Source: Mimachlamys varia (lineage: Eukaryota; Mollusca; Bivalvia; Pectinida; Pectinidae). Taken from it: a stretch of DNA of 64,000 nt. The stretch is taken from assembly GCA_947623455.1 (NCBI GenBank), contig OX392529.1, positions 53,091,186 to 53,155,185 on the forward strand, written 5' to 3'. Below the pieces are notes generated by a model. That model had not been told where the DNA came from. It saw only the letters and a program-made list of their open reading frames with translations, and made no database searches. Shown piece after piece: positions 35,445 through 48,182 of this stretch. The position numbers and the translations under genes are program-made. The stretch's first letter is position 1. Every line of letters begins with the position of its first letter.

Positions 35445-35565
35445 ACTGCAGGAGTAATGAGCGAGGTTCAAACTAGCAACCCTTAAGTCTCTAGTCAGAC
35501 ACCCTACTGCTTGACTAAAGGGAAATTCCCACTAGCTGAGTCTAGTAAGGTGACCTGTACTTTCA
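35445..35565 (-). mobile_element. tRNA-derived SINE fragment (family E), copy 1
   Basis: The minus strand shows a degraded tRNA-like head (CAAGCAGTAGGGTGTCTGAC, then GGTTGCTAGTTTGAACC). The flanks GGGAAATTCCC and GGTGACCTGTACT are shared with the copy at 35718-35855. Confidence 0.55.
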
Positions 35566-35717
35566 ACTTATATACTATACTCCCTCTTTTACAAAGTCTT
35601 CCGTCGACTTCGAAGACAATCATGCACAACAACCCAGGTTTCAATATCGCCAAGGAGACATTTCAATTCCCTATAGCTTCTACCCTTGGAGTGGTCAATG
35701 GCACCAAATCTGTAACA

Positions 35718-35855
35718 GGAAGGAGTAATGGAAAAACAAATCTGCCAACATTGGGGTTCGAACTAGGGCATCATTCAATCTCTTAAGTCAATCGGATACC
35801 CTACTGCTTTACTAAAGGGAATTCCCTCTAGCCAAGGCAAGGTGACCTGTACTCT
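35718..35855 (-). mobile_element. tRNA-derived SINE fragment (family E), copy 2
   Basis: Direct-orientation relative of 35445-35565 with AAAGCAGTAGGGTATCCGA and CTAGTTCGAACCCC on the minus strand. Confidence 0.55.
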
Positions 35856-36368
35856 CATGAAATTCTACATACAAGTACTCTAAAAGCAAATATTGTCGCA
35901 CATGGAATTTTTTGCTTAGTCAGCCTTCAAACTGTTTGCGATGAGGACATTTTCGTGCTGTGGTCATGTTGTTTTGCACTGTGTACCTGTATAACTAATA
36001 TACACTGTACAGTTTGAATTGTGTTAAATATGTTCGCATGTGGATATATTCGTGGAGATTTTATGCCAGCGCAATAAGTGAAAATTTCCACACCATAAAA
36101 AATTCCACTTTTACAGTATACTGGTGAATATACAACTGATCCTGACATTGAACTTCAACTGTAATCTCTAAGATTAAATGCCATTAAATCAATTTGTATA
36201 ATTATAATAACAGTTGTCAAAAGCAAAGGATTTAATTCTGATATATTGACAGAAACAGAAATAATAATCCTCTCCTTAGAAAAAAATGTGTATGAAGATT
36301 ATTTGAAACAGAAATAATCGTCTTTCCAGAACAATGTGTATTAAGATTGTGTACAATTGCAAATGACT
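35856..36368. other. No recognisable gene
   Basis: AT-rich DNA. Nothing supported. Confidence 0.4.
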
Positions 36369-36515
36369 TGGCCACAGGATCATGAAACAATCTTAGACTT
36401 GAGTTTGTGCTTAGCCAATCAGGTATGAGGTTACTTTTTGTAATATTATCTGTGATTGGCTAAGTGAAAACTCAAGACAAATTAGACATAAGATTTTTTC
36501 ATAATCCTTGGGCCA
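36369..36515. mobile_element. Short fold-back MITE
   Basis: 147 bp. The left arm TGGCCACAGGATCATGAAAC is matched by the inverted right arm TTTCATAATCCTTGGGCCA. The pairing continues inward through ACTTGAG against CTCAAG and AGCCAATCA against TGATTGGCT, leaving a short loop. It lacks coding capacity. Confidence 0.7.
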
Positions 36516-36559
36516 GATATTAATCCTGTCACAACAAGGTAAATTGTATTACCTCTCAA

Positions 36560-37350
36560 AAGCAAGGGGCAAAATGGGCCTGAATCACTAACCTGCATGA
36601 GGTTTGCATGCAGCTTAAAAAAATTGTAACTGAAGTCAACTGAAGCAAACATGAATGCCAAATTTTAACAAGTGCTACAAAACAAGCACAATAATTCCTT
36701 ATAAATATTTTCCCTGTGACCTTGAAAGGTGGTCAAGGTTATTTCTTTGAAAAAACTTGGAAGCCTCTTATACATGCAAACTACAGGCCAATTTTAAACT
36801 GTACACTGGGCCTAAATATAGATTGCAGTTGAAGAGAACTTATTTGAAGATTTGAATTTCTGGACCCATATATGTGACCTTGAATGTGGTTCATGACCAT
36901 TCATATAAACAAACCTGGAAGCTCTTTATTCCTTACAGCATATATACACTACAGGCCAAATATCAGTGCATTCAGAGCAATTTGGCTATTGAGAAGTCAC
37001 TTGAAGATTTTAAACACTTTTGACCTCTGTGACTTTGAAACTAACAAGGTCATTTATTTAAACAAACTTGGGAGCCTTTCATCCCAGCATGCTATAAGCA
37101 CAAGAGACCCAGTAACCTGAGCTTCTTGGTAATTGAGAAGATATAATTTGAAGACCTTAAACACATTTGACCTTAATGACCTCAAAAGAAGGTCAAGGTC
37201 TTTTGTTTAAACAGCTTGGTAGCCATTCATCCCATTATGCTGCTGGCCCAAAACTAGCACCCTTGGCCTTTTGGTTATTGAAAAAAAGTCCTTGGAATGG
37301 AAAAATTGACACAAGTCAGAAACCCATAGAGGCAGGTCAATTTGAACATG
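36560..37350 (+). repeat. ~155-bp tandem/dispersed repeat
   Basis: Starts with GGGCCTGAATCACTAACCTG. Units marked by GGTCAAGGT-like blocks recur near 36731, 36888, 37046 and 37191. Each is followed by an AAC(A/T)TGG(G/T)AGCC block, a CAGGCC-like block and TTGGTTATTGAGAAG. Fragments occur elsewhere in the window (30125, 28363). Confidence 0.75.
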
Positions 37351-37754
37351 ACAAATAGCAAACCATTGCATGGGAACAAGAGCAAGTGCATATAGTTGAA
37401 CAAAATTGTATTCATCTTTTGCGTAAAATGTCTCTGTAAAAAGGGTTGTACTACAAAATAATTCAAGGAGGCACAACTTCAAAATTTATATGGTCCTGCA
37501 AAAAATAAGCAAATTGCATGGCCAGACAAAATTGTGTAAGACTCAGGGATGGGCAAACTAGTCTATTCCTGCTCTTTCCATCAATTTTGCTGTAGGGGGT
37601 GTAAATATAACACTATGAAGGCAAATTTTATTGGGTGACATAGCTAGCAATGCATCCTTTCAAGATGCCCAGCTATCACATTGTACTTCTCAAAGTCAAT
37701 TTTAAAGAATATCGAACTCAATGTGCTTGTAGGCTTAAAACTTCTGGTGATAAG

Positions 37755-38470
37755 AAATCTTGTTTAGGTGTATAAACAATATCAGCAGAACCGTTTGTAA
37801 ACCAAAATCTTTAAAACAAATTACCAGAAATGTGTGGTATCATAAAACGAAATCTGGTTTTGGACATCAACCAAATCAACAGAACAAATTGTATATGTAA
37901 CACCAAAATCTTGGAAAGAAATCACTAGGAATATGTTGTGTCCAAAAATTATATCTTGTTTTGGGCATCAACATAATCACCTGAGCAGTTTGTAAACCAA
38001 ACTTTTTTAAAGAAATGAACAGGAATAATATGCTGTCAAAAAATGAGTCTTGTTTTGGGTATCAATTAATCAACAAAACAGTTTGTAAACTAAAAGTTTG
38101 GAAAGAAATTGCAAGGAATGTGTTGTGTGAAAAAATTGAAATGAAATCTTGTTTTGGGCATCAATTTAATCAACAGAACAGTTTGTAAAACAAAAGTTTG
38201 GAAAGAAATTGCAAGGAATGTGTTGTGTGAAAAAATTGAAATGAAATCTTGTTTTGGGCATCAACTAAATCAACAAAACAGTTTGAAACCAAATCATGAA
38301 ACAAATTACCAGAAGTGTGTTTGTTTCCAAAAATTTGATCTTGTTTTGGGCATCAATTAAATCAACAGAACAGTTTGTAAACCAAAATCTATAAAGAAAT
38401 TTCCAGGTTACAAGAAAGATGTGTCAAGGTGTTAAAGACTCTTGCTCTGGGCATCAAATCAATGTTTGTG
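37755..38470 (+). repeat. ~100-bp tandem repeat
   Basis: About eight units marked by TCTTGTTTTGGGCATCAA, AATCAACAGAACAGTTTGTA and GAAAGAAATT. Starts are near 37759, 37853, 37955, 38048, 38147, 38247, 38339 and 38441. The middle two units are nearly identical. Confidence 0.85.
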
Positions 38471-39160
38471 AAACAAAATTTTCAGGAAATTAGTGTACCA
38501 GAAATGTGCGGTGTCAAAGAGCAGAGTACCACTTGTCGCCTCCTCCCACTGTTGGTTTGTATCGATCCTAACGAATGATTTATCAAATGACCAATCAGAA
38601 TCTGATAAATTATTCATCAAAAGTCCATATAGGGGGACAATTCAAAAGCATAATACCCTTCCCTAGACTTCAGAGTCTCCAATAAACAGCCCCCTGGGCA
38701 GCTGTGCCAGACTAATTGATGGTCACTTGACCATTTCCTTCTTGGAACTGGACATTTGGTGTCTCCTTACTATTGACACAGCAGTAATGGGTAGACAAAT
38801 TGATAGGGCCGCTGGACTTATAGTCCCTGTCCAGTCCTGGTGTGTGTAAGTGCCCAGTCCCGATGGATGTGTACGGGGCCCCAATGTAAACATCCTGTTA
38901 CGATCTAGTACTGTAATGGCTGCTCAGGAACCTATAGTCACAACATTTGTCTTAATCTAGACGTAGGACGTGGGATTTTAAGTCTGAGGTAATGATTGAG
39001 AGTGAGATTAATTGTTGCGATCCAAGCACAAGCACTCCCTCTGACCTTGATAGGTACTGGTTGATAACACCTTATCACAGACTTAACAGGTCAATCACCA
39101 TGTAATATTAATATTTAACATTAGTTTTTCCAAGAACAAACATTATTCACAAAATCAACT
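38471..39160. other. No recognisable gene
   Basis: Slightly less AT-rich DNA without repeats I recognise. It could hold a conserved non-coding element, but the sequence alone does not show it. Confidence 0.4.
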
Positions 39161-39179
39161 GCTACAATGTATCTTGATC

Positions 39180-39375
39180 ATGGGCAGTTTGGTTTAATGG
39201 TTAACACTTTAATTGGCATTCTACACAGGCAGCCTGGGTTTGATCCCAAAACATTGTCAAAAATGTATTACAAGAACATTCTTATAAAGTATTTTTCTCC
39301 AGCATACAACCCACAACCCAGGTGGAGTATAATATGGTCTGAGGCTGGTGTTGCGATACCTGTGCTGAGGCATTA
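39180..39375 (+). mobile_element. tRNA-derived SINE-like sequence
   Basis: GGTTTAATGGTTAACAC fits an A-box region and GGGTTTGATCCC a B-box, about 35 bases apart. The 3' part, TTTTTCTCCAGC near 39290, faintly recalls the central domain of families B and C. Degraded, with low certainty. Confidence 0.45.
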
Positions 39376-39428
39376 AATTGGGGTGGCACTATAAAAGATG
39401 CTGTTGGAAGCACAGTCCAACTACCAAC

Positions 39429-41310
39429 AGGTGTAGTGTGACAGAGAGTAGAACTGTTCAGGTGTAGTGTTACTGTCAGTAGAACTGTTCAGATGTAGAG
39501 TTACTGGCAGTAGAACTGTTCAGATGTAGAGTTACTGTCAGTAGAACTGTTCAGATGTAGAGTTACTGGCAGTAGAACTGTTCAGGTGTAGAGTTACTGA
39601 CAGTAGAACTGTTCAGGTGTAGAGTTACTGACAGTAGAACTGTTCAGGTGAAGAGTTACTGACAGTAGAACTGTTCAGGTGTAGAGTTACTGACAGTAGA
39701 ACTGTTCAGGTGTAGAGTTACTGACAGTAGAACTGTTCAGGTGTAGAGTTACTGACAGTAGGACTGTTCAGGTGTAGAGTTACTGACAGTAGAACTGTTC
39801 AGGTGTAGAGTTACTGACAGTAGGACTGTTCAGGTGTAGAGTTACTGACAGTAGAACTGTTCAGGTGTAGAGTTACCGACAGTAGAACTGTTCAGGTGTA
39901 GAGTTACTGACAGTGAACTGTTCAGGTGTACAGTAACCGACAGTAGGACTGTACAGGTGTAGAGTTACTGACAGTAGAACTGTTCAGGTGTAGAGTTACT
40001 GACAGTAGAACTGTTTAGGTGTAGAGATACAGACAGTAGAACTGTTCAGTTGTAGTGTGACAGACAGTACAACTGTTCAGGTGTAGAGTTAATGACAGTA
40101 GAACTGTTCAGGTGTAGAGTTAATGACAGTAGAACTGTTCAGGTGTAGAGTTACTGACAGTAGAACTGTTTAGTTGTAGATTTACTGACAGTAGAACTGT
40201 TCAGGTGTAGAGTTAATGAGAGTAGAACTGTTCAGATGTAGAGTTACTGACAGTAGAACTGTTTAGTTGTAGATTTACTGACAGTAGAACTGTTCAGGTG
40301 TAAAGATACTGACAGTAGGACTGTACAGGTGTAGAGTTACAGACAGTAGAACTGTTCAGGTGTAGAGTTAATGACAGTAGAACTGTTCAGGTGTAGAGTT
40401 ACTGACAGTAGAACTGTTCAGTTGTAGTGTGACAGACAGTACAACTGTTCAGGTGTAGAGTTAATGACAGTAGAACTGTTCAGATGTAGAGTTACTGACA
40501 GTAGAACTGTTCAGGTGTAAAGATACTGACAATACAACTGTTCAGGTGTAGATTTAATGACAGTAGAACTGTTCAAGTGTTGAGTTACTGACAGTACAAC
40601 TGTTCAGGTGTAGAGTTAATGACAGTAGAACTGTTCAAGTGTTGAGTTACTGACAGTAGAACTGTTTAGATGTAGAGATACTGACAGTAGAAATGTTCAA
40701 GTGTAGAGTTAGTGACAGTAGAACTGTTCAAGTGTTGTGTGACTGACAGTAGAACTGTTCAGATGTAGAGATACTGACAGTAGAACTGTTCAGGTATAGA
40801 GTTACTGACAGTAGAACTGTTTAAGCGTAGAGTTACTGACAGTAGAACTGTTCAGATGTAGAGATACTGACAGTAGAACTGTTCAGGTGTAGAGTTAATG
40901 ACAGTAGAACTGTTCAAGTGTTGAGTTACTGACAGTAGAACTGTTCAGGTGTAGAGTTAATGACAGTACAACTGTTCAGGTGTAGAGTTACTGACAGTAC
41001 AACTGTTCAGGTGTAGAGTTACTAACAGTACAACTGTTCAGATGTAGCGTTACTGACAGTAGAACTGTTCAGATGTAGAGTTACTGACAGTAGAACTGTT
41101 CAGGTGTAGGGTTACTGACAGTAGAATTGTTCAGGTGTGAAGTTACTGACAGTAGAACTGTTCAGATGTAGAGTTACTGACAGTAGAACTGTTCAGGTGT
41201 AGAGTTACTGACAGTAGAACTGTTCAGATGTAGAGTTACTGACAGTAGAACTGTTCAGGTGTAGAGTTACTGACAGTACAATGTACAGGTGTATATTGAC
41301 TGACAATAGA
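39429..41310 (+). repeat. 31-bp minisatellite
   Basis: About 60 units of TAGAACTGTTCAGGTGTAGA followed by GTTACTGACAG. Variants (GTTAATG, AGATGTAG, TACAACTG) recur in mixed order. Confidence 0.95.
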
Positions 41311-41943
41311 ATAACTAACAGTTAGAATGGTAAGAAGGAACTTTGTATCTTATGTTTCAACTGATTGCTCTTTTCACACTTGGAGTCTTGCTCGATTTTA
41401 CTTCCTTGACACTTGAAATCCACACCGTTCGTGAAGGCACAGCTATAGCTGTTACAACATTGCACACTTCCTCTTCTCCCCATCTACTACCACAGACACA
41501 ATGTAATTATTATATTATCGGAAACTAATCTGCAATAGACTTTAATCTGTCAACTTTCACAAAAGTCGAAGTTTCTTGATCATGTTGTCTGGAATTAGAT
41601 GTTCCCTTGATAAGCCCGGTATGCGATATGTATGGGATTGTTCTCACCACACAGGCCAGACCAATCTAGGGTGACTGAGGATCTGCCATCCTAATCAGGG
41701 AGCACTTTAAAGAATGCCTTCCCACAGGTGACTCCATTACACCTTTAATATAATCTGTATTCGATGGTGATAGTAGCAGCTTCAGCATCAACTCCCATCA
41801 CTCACTGTGGCTGGCTATATATACCAAAGTAAGTCAATTAGTAAGGAAAAAGAAAATTAGAAATATCTTTTTTTAAAAAAATCATGATAAATTACATGAG
41901 ATTTGGTTGAGACCCTTGAAGTGAGAAGCGAGAAGGATATGAA
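41311..41943. other. No recognisable gene
   Basis: AT-rich DNA. The 61-codon frame at 41343-41528 shows a hydrophobic start but no support as a gene. Confidence 0.4.
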
Positions 41944-42040
41944 TGTAACAGGATAAGGAATATAGTGATAAAGATTTAAGTGCCTTTGTTGGGGCTCCAA
42001 CCTGCGAAGCTCATCTCGGCTCTCCAGCCAAAAGGGAACT
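41944..42040 (-). mobile_element. tRNA-derived SINE (family A), degraded copy
   Basis: Shares the tail (CAGGATAAGGAATATAGTGATAAAG) and GGCTCTCCAGCC with the copies at 6278 and 6545. The A-box half is deleted. Confidence 0.6.
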
Positions 42041-42329
42041 CAAGTTATTACACAAAAACTTTTGTTCGGACATGGGTTCTTTTTATAGTAACACTATACA
42101 GTGACCTTGAGTTTTGACCTTTAAACTCAAAAACAATCCTCAAAGTAAGAACTTTTAGTTACAAATCACTGTATGAAGTTGGAGTTTAATAGGTCCACGA
42201 AAACTTGAATTAATAATTTGAATCGAAGCTTTTCTTCAGACGATTGACACAACAGACAACGATGGCCGAAGCCACCAACAAATTAATAAATTATGCGCCT
42301 TTTCAGGTGATACAATCAACCATGTGTTA

Positions 42330-42530
42330 TTTTATTTTAAGGACATGACAGGTTTTATGGGTGGAGGAAAGCCGGAGTACCGGTAGAAAAATCACCGACC
42401 TATGGCCAGAACAGGCGCCTCGCTGCCCCATGTTCGGACACAAACCAACGACCACGCGATGTGGAGGGTTACAGCTTTAACAGATTGTCAGACATCTTAA
42501 CCACTCAGCCGCCGCAGTCCCCACCATTAT
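42330..42530 (-). mobile_element. tRNA-derived SINE (family C), minus-strand copy
   Basis: Reads tail first on the plus strand: TTTTAAGGACATGACAGG, the central domain GGAGGAAAGCCGGAGTACC, then a degraded head ending CTTAACCACTCAGCCGCC. It lies about 110 bases from an inverted copy at 42640-42853. Confidence 0.75.
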
Positions 42531-42639
42531 AGAGAAAGTATTGCGATTGCTTTCTTTGTTAATTTCCTGTGTTGGTTGATGAAATCCACATATTGAAAAT
42601 AGATATATTACTGTATTAATTTTCTAAATATATTCGAGA

Positions 42640-42853
42640 GGCAGCGGTGGCTGAGTGGTTAAGGTATATCGACATTTTACCACTAGTCCTCAACCTCTGA
42701 TAACGAGTTTGAAACCCATGTGGGGTAGTTGCCAGGTACTGACCGTAGGTCAATAGTTTTTCTCCGGGTACTCTGGCTATCCTCCACCTAAAAATCTGTC
42801 ACATCCTTAAATGATTCTGGCTGTTAAAAGGACATAAAAAAACCCAACTCAAT
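42640..42853 (+). mobile_element. tRNA-derived SINE (family C), full length
   Basis: Head AGCGGTGGCTGAGTGGTTAA (A-box region) and GATAACGAGTTTGAAACCC (B-box). The body reads GTTGCCAGGTACTGACCGTA, the central domain TTCTCCGGGTACTCTGGC, and the 3' end GGCTGTTAAAAGGACATAA with an A-rich tail. Confidence 0.85.
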
Positions 42854-43712
42854 AGTGTAATTCATTTCAAGTGAATGCAGGCCGATAAATCAAGATTTGA
42901 TTGCAGCTGCTTGTGAACACATCATCAAAACACTTGAAAATTTCATTTTGGCACTTTATCCGCAAGTATTTCCAGAATTTTTATGATAGCCTCCGTAAAT
43001 GCTGACATTGGATCAACAGATCCGATTATACAAGTTGGCGGATGTCACAAATGTCCGACTTATTGCCATGGGCCAGACAGGCTTTAGCTTTACTAAGACC
43101 ATTGATGGGCCGAGTGACCCAGGAAACGGACGAAGCCGGTCAGCAGACAATTAATGACATGTAGTGGACAATCAAGCCTCAATTCTAATCGCTATAAGCT
43201 CGGATATGGCAGTCGAAGGTCTGACATCACGTCACAGACAAATTGAAAGCAGAAAAACATACCAATATTAATTGCTTCGGGCCCTGGTTTTGTCAATTTT
43301 TCTTTAAAGCTTAAGGGAATTCCTTAACTTTAAAATCTCCATAGAAGTTACACAACAAAACTAAAGTTATTATAATGTGTGAAATAAAATCTTTCAATTA
43401 CCGTCATTGTGGTTTCATACTCATTTCTTTCCATAGCCAGTCACATTCTTTACCAGTACCAGTAGGATGTCTTTGAATGGCATGTATCTGTAAAGAGGAA
43501 TGTACTGATTAACTACAAAATAAATAAAAACTTACAAAAAATATACAGCAAAACAATAAAAGGATTAAAACATAAAAAATATCAGGACTAGGAACCAGAT
43601 CTGTACAATTTACACAGTAATAGATATTTCCTCAGATTCTGAACCAATTGAACAGTAGTTGTCAAGGGTTAAAATCTATTGTTCATGAAAGATGGTGACC
43701 TACATTTGTCAG
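42854..43712. other. No recognisable gene
   Basis: Mostly AT-rich, apparently single-copy DNA. Nothing supported. Confidence 0.4.
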
Positions 43713-44319
43713 GATTTGATAAGGAGATATGGGTGTCTATCGATTTGATAGGGAGATATGGTTGTCTTATTGATTTGATAGGGAGATATGGTTGTCTTAT
43801 TGATTTGATAGGGAGATATGGGTGTCTATTGATTTGATAGGGAGATATGGGTGTCTTATTGATTTGATAGGGAGATATGGGTGTCTATTGATTTGATGGG
43901 GAGATATGGGTGTCTATTGATTTGATAGGGAGATATGGTTGTCTTATTGATTTGATAGGGAGATATGGGTGTCTATGGATTTGATAGGGAGATATGGGTG
44001 TCTATTGATTTGATAGGGAGATATGGGAGTCTATGGATTTGATAGGGAGATATGGGTGTCTATTGATTTGATAGGGAGATATGGGTGTCTTATTGATTTG
44101 ATGGGGAGACATTGGTGTCTTATTGATTTGATGGGGAGATATGGGTGTCTATGGATTTGATGGGGAGATATGGGTGTCTATTGATTTGATGGGGAGATAT
44201 GGGTGTCTTATTGATTTGATAGGGAGATATGGGTGTCTATTGATTTGATAGGGAGATATGGGTGTCTATTGATTTGATAGGGAGATATGGGTGTTTTTTT
44301 ATTTAATGGGGAGATATGC
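43713..44319 (+). repeat. 28-30-bp minisatellite
   Basis: About 21 units of GATTTGATAGGGAGATATGG followed by GTGTCTATT or GTGTCTTATT. Confidence 0.95.
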
Positions 44320-44599
44320 TTTCGGAGCCACTGGTCCCACTCTTCAGAAGCTAACAGTTTTGCATTGCTGGAACACTTGATTCCACCCTAAAGAAGCCTC
44401 TGATTTTACCCTTAAGGAACACTTTGCTCCCACATTATTGATACAATGGCTTACTAATGTTTAATATTGATGTATCATGAAATCCTATTGTTGAACATTT
44501 ATAATGGGTATATACATATTAAACTATTGTCTGATTGGGTCTATCCATCGTCTTTCTTTAGTATTATTTTTTTTTTAATTTGTAGGTATAGTTTTAATT

Positions 44600-45095
44600 G
44601 TGTAACATTGTAAGTTTAACATTGTCATTAACTCAAGTAACAAATCAGTTTTCCATTATAATTAAATCAAGTAACAACTAAGTTTAACATTGTAATTAAC
44701 TCAAGTAACAACTCAGTTTTAGATTGTAATTAACTCAAGTAACAACTAAGTTTTACATTGTAATTAACTCAAGTAACAACTAAGTTTTACATTGTAATTA
44801 ACTCAAGTAACAACTAAGTTTTATATTGTAATAAACTCAAGTAACAACTAAGTTTTACATTGTAATTATATCAAGTAACAATTTAGTTTAACATTGTAAC
44901 CGAGTCAAGTAACAACTAAGTTTTATATTGTAATAAACTCAAGTAACAACTAAGTTTAACACTGTAATTAACTCAAGTAACAACTTTATTTTACATTGTA
45001 ATTATATCAAATAACAGCTAAGTTTTGCATTGTTATTAACTCAAGTAACAACCAAGCTTTACATTGTAATTATGTAAAGTGACAACAAACTTTTA
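44600..45095 (+). repeat. 34-bp minisatellite
   Basis: About 14 units of TAACTCAAGTAACAACTAAG followed by TTTTACATTGTAAT, diverging at both ends. Confidence 0.9.
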
Positions 45096-46807
45096 CATAG
45101 TATATAGGTCTTTAAGAGAATTTAACAAAGAAGAACTTATAATGATAATATTTTTTCAACGAAAATTTCAATTTTCATGCAAATTATATTGAAAAGGTAA
45201 GGGGAAAAATGAAATTTGATAAAAATCCGAGTAGATCTACATTTTGACAAGTGCATCCATATTTGTCAGTGGACTGTCACTTACAAAACACTTCATACAC
45301 TTTCAAGACATCAGATTCTATCCCAGCTCAGCATGTAATTGATCGCTCTGAAATAGAGCATGGCCTATTGAACAAAGAGAAACAGACATTTGTCGTCAAT
45401 TGCAAGTGCAAAATTACATATCTGATCCCAGTCTGTAATGGACCGTTTCTCTACAAGGAATGAAAACATAGGTCTCTCTGCCGCACGTGTAAAAACGGGG
45501 GGCATTCATTACAAGTGTTAGGAAGAGCAACTATTAATCATCTCACAAAACCCATTCATTACCCTCGCTGTCCATTTTGATCGATGTGAGTGAGCAGAGA
45601 TGACGAAGATCAAATCAACATCACCAGAAAGTTTAGCGGCATGCAGTTTTCTCCCCGTTCAACAACTGCCGTTACTTTACACAGCTCTGTTAACTTCGCA
45701 AAATTTTCGAAAGAAAGTTCCACTTTGAATTTTCATTTCTAAGCAATCAAGAAAAATGAAAATTTTAAAGATTCTGAAGTTGAATTCCATACCTTATATG
45801 TTTTAAAAAGGTACTTACATTAAATAATATTTTATGAAAAAAAGAAGGATTTAAATACAATATTCGTTGTTATCATTAAGTTGTAAGATACATTTGTAAA
45901 TCATATTGAGGGTAGAGACTATTAGAGTGCTTTGGAGGGCAAAAGGTCTAATCAAAGTACTGAAAGTACTGAAACGCTAAAACTTCTAACAAAAGTATGT
46001 ATTTTTTAACAGCTATTGAAGTGATTTTGTTGCGTGGGTCACTAAGTTTCGATATCAGAAGGTTTCAGAATAGGGATTAGGTTAGTAAGTATTTAGAGTA
46101 AACATAATTTACACGCAAATTGTTTAGATTGACGAGTTGTTTTCAATGTACATGTACAATTTAGTGCAGTGCTTTTACAATTTGAATAAAATATCATTTT
46201 TTTTTTTTAATTTTGAAATGAATATTGATCAATTTACAGGGAAGCGAATGTGTTTCTTTTAATATATGCATTGAAATAAACGGTATTAGTTTGTTAGACA
46301 CAAAATGAAGCTTCATTTCATAAACCTTCCCTGCAACACTTAAAACAATTTTAGCAAAAAATCACACCTGAGTTCCAGTTGGAAATGCAAGATGAGGTTT
46401 AATTACGGTAGCAATGGCAGATCAAACTTGAAACGACACATACTGGTTTGTTTTGATAATAAAATGTTTGTTTGTAAGGTAATAACAGTTTGCATTATGA
46501 AGTAGACATATCATACCAACTATCTAAAAGTACGATTAATGAAAACGGATGTAATGTAGCAATTTAAATATTTCGTTTCATTTCATTCTATATCATACAT
46601 ATGTACATGTATATCTCATAAAATATTTAAGATATGATGTCGTTTGTAGAAAACCAAATGCGACATTAACTTTAGAACATATATATAAACTATTAAGTCT
46701 TATAAACATTTAAGACATCGGATAAAGAATATCCCGTGCATCAGAGACACTAACTTATGCACGTACATAGTAAGTCAAACATATCTGTATGAACATTAAA
46801 CGATAGG
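45096..46807. other. No recognisable gene
   Basis: AT-rich DNA. The 70-codon frame at 45251-45463 has no recognisable motif. Confidence 0.4.
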
Positions 46808-46960
46808 TCCCAGAAGGATCTTGGTACCCACCATAGACTATCTTCATTTGTTTTTAAAAAAAGTTGTATTTTTTCCTTTCTTTTTTCTTCTTAAGAAAAG
46901 GCATTATCAACTGAAAGATGGTATTCTGTGAGCTAAATGTCCAAGATGGCCTTCGGTCAG
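46808..46960 (+). repeat. Dispersed repeat, fragment
   Basis: Shares GATCTTGGTACCCACCATAG and CTTAAGAAAAGG with the beginning of 23785-24660. Confidence 0.6.
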
Positions 46961-47520
46961 AAATCAAATCAAAACCAGGACTGTTGGCTATGAAGCGATT
47001 ATATAATCAAAGTTTAATACAAATTGCATGACAGTACACACGCACCTGTTAGCGATGTGTCTGGGACATACCACGATCCGTACATACGAGTGTATATATA
47101 GCACCGATCGCGAGAGCTCGAGGTTATATATGGTGTGTGTAGCTATACGCCAAGAGGTTATGTATACACAGATGGGTCAAACTAAGAACAGAGACGTAAT
47201 ATTTAAATGAGCTGTGGGAGTGAAAAATTGAATTCTTTGTTACAAATTGCATATAGATTATTAAAGTCATCATAATTATCAACAATATCATGGGAATATC
47301 ATTTCCTTTAATGTTCAGGCTTTCAAATAGTTCATATATCATGCGATTGGTAGTTATTCAAGCTTTTCCGGAGCGGGAGGGGAAAAAATGACATGGGTCA
47401 AAAGGTCACAGAATAGTGGCAGCAATAGACGCCAAAACTACTCGTAGTTTTAGCGCTAAAAACCAAGGGGACAATTTAAACGGGGGATGGAATGGGGGGT
47501 TTGAGAGACATTGACCTTAT
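46961..47520. other. No recognisable gene
   Basis: AT-rich DNA. Overlapping frames at 47028-47342 on opposite strands have no motif. Confidence 0.4.
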
Positions 47521-47521
47521 A

Positions 47522-47549
47522 GGGGGTGGGGGTTTGGGGTAGGGGGGGG
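47522..47549 (+). other. Predicted G-quadruplex motif
   Basis: Four runs of four or more G separated by loops of one to three bases (GGGGG, T, GGGGG, TTT, GGGG, TA, a run of eight G). It fits the standard G4 pattern very well. Function is unknown. Confidence 0.75.
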
Positions 47550-47720
47550 TAACTTGCAGCCAGACAGAACAACATGTGCATCAAGTGGTTGTATGGGATT
47601 TATCAGCCCAACAATTGCTCCAATGAAAAAAAGGTTAATAATTATGCAACATTTCTTATCCATGGTTGGTATGTTCTATGCTAGCTGTTTATTGCCTATG
47701 GTTTTTAATTAGACTCGTCT

Positions 47721-48068
47721 CATCCTCGATATCCAAGGGTTACGCTCACCTACGCTCTCCACACCCCTGTAATATGTCATGATAAAACTGAAGGTTCCGT
47801 GCGTGAGCGCCTGCTTGTTGATGGGGGGAGGAGACTGGTTTGATCATTTGATGTACATTAAATTAATCTCGAGGTCATATAACGGTAAAATTTGACAAGC
47901 TTTGAAGTCGGTTTCGTCTCCTTTGTAAATATCTTTAAAAGACAGGCATCAGCCTACAGTTGTAGCAATTGGTCAAGGTTTTTACCTGAACGTGCCTTCA
48001 GTTTTGCCATGAAATATTCCAGGGGTGTAGAGAGCGTAGGTGAACGTAGCCCATGGATATCGAAGATG
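47721..48068. mobile_element. Fold-back MITE family M1, copy 1
   Basis: Left end CATCCTCGATATCCAAGGG; right end is the inverted ATGGATATCGAAGATG. Inward, GTCATGATAAAACTGAAGG faces CCTTCAGTTTTGCCATG. Weaker pairing continues outward (GACTCG against CGAGTC), so true termini may lie a few bases further out. Copies are at 51153, 54958 and 62914. No coding capacity. Confidence 0.8.
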
Positions 48069-48182
48069 ACCGAGTCTTTCGATAATATTGTATATCAACA
48101 GTGATTGGTTATCATTTATTATTTCTGATTTTGATTTCTTCATTTATATACACACACCTGACCAAGGTGGTGGGTGCGCACA

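Noticed and set aside
39429..41310. CRISPR-like array or glucocorticoid-response elements in the 31-bp array
   Set aside because: There are no unique spacers, and AGAACTGTTC lacks the three-base spacing of a steroid-response palindrome.
41343..41528. Small secreted protein after the 31-bp array
   Set aside because: It has a hydrophobic start, but no support beyond a 61-codon open frame.
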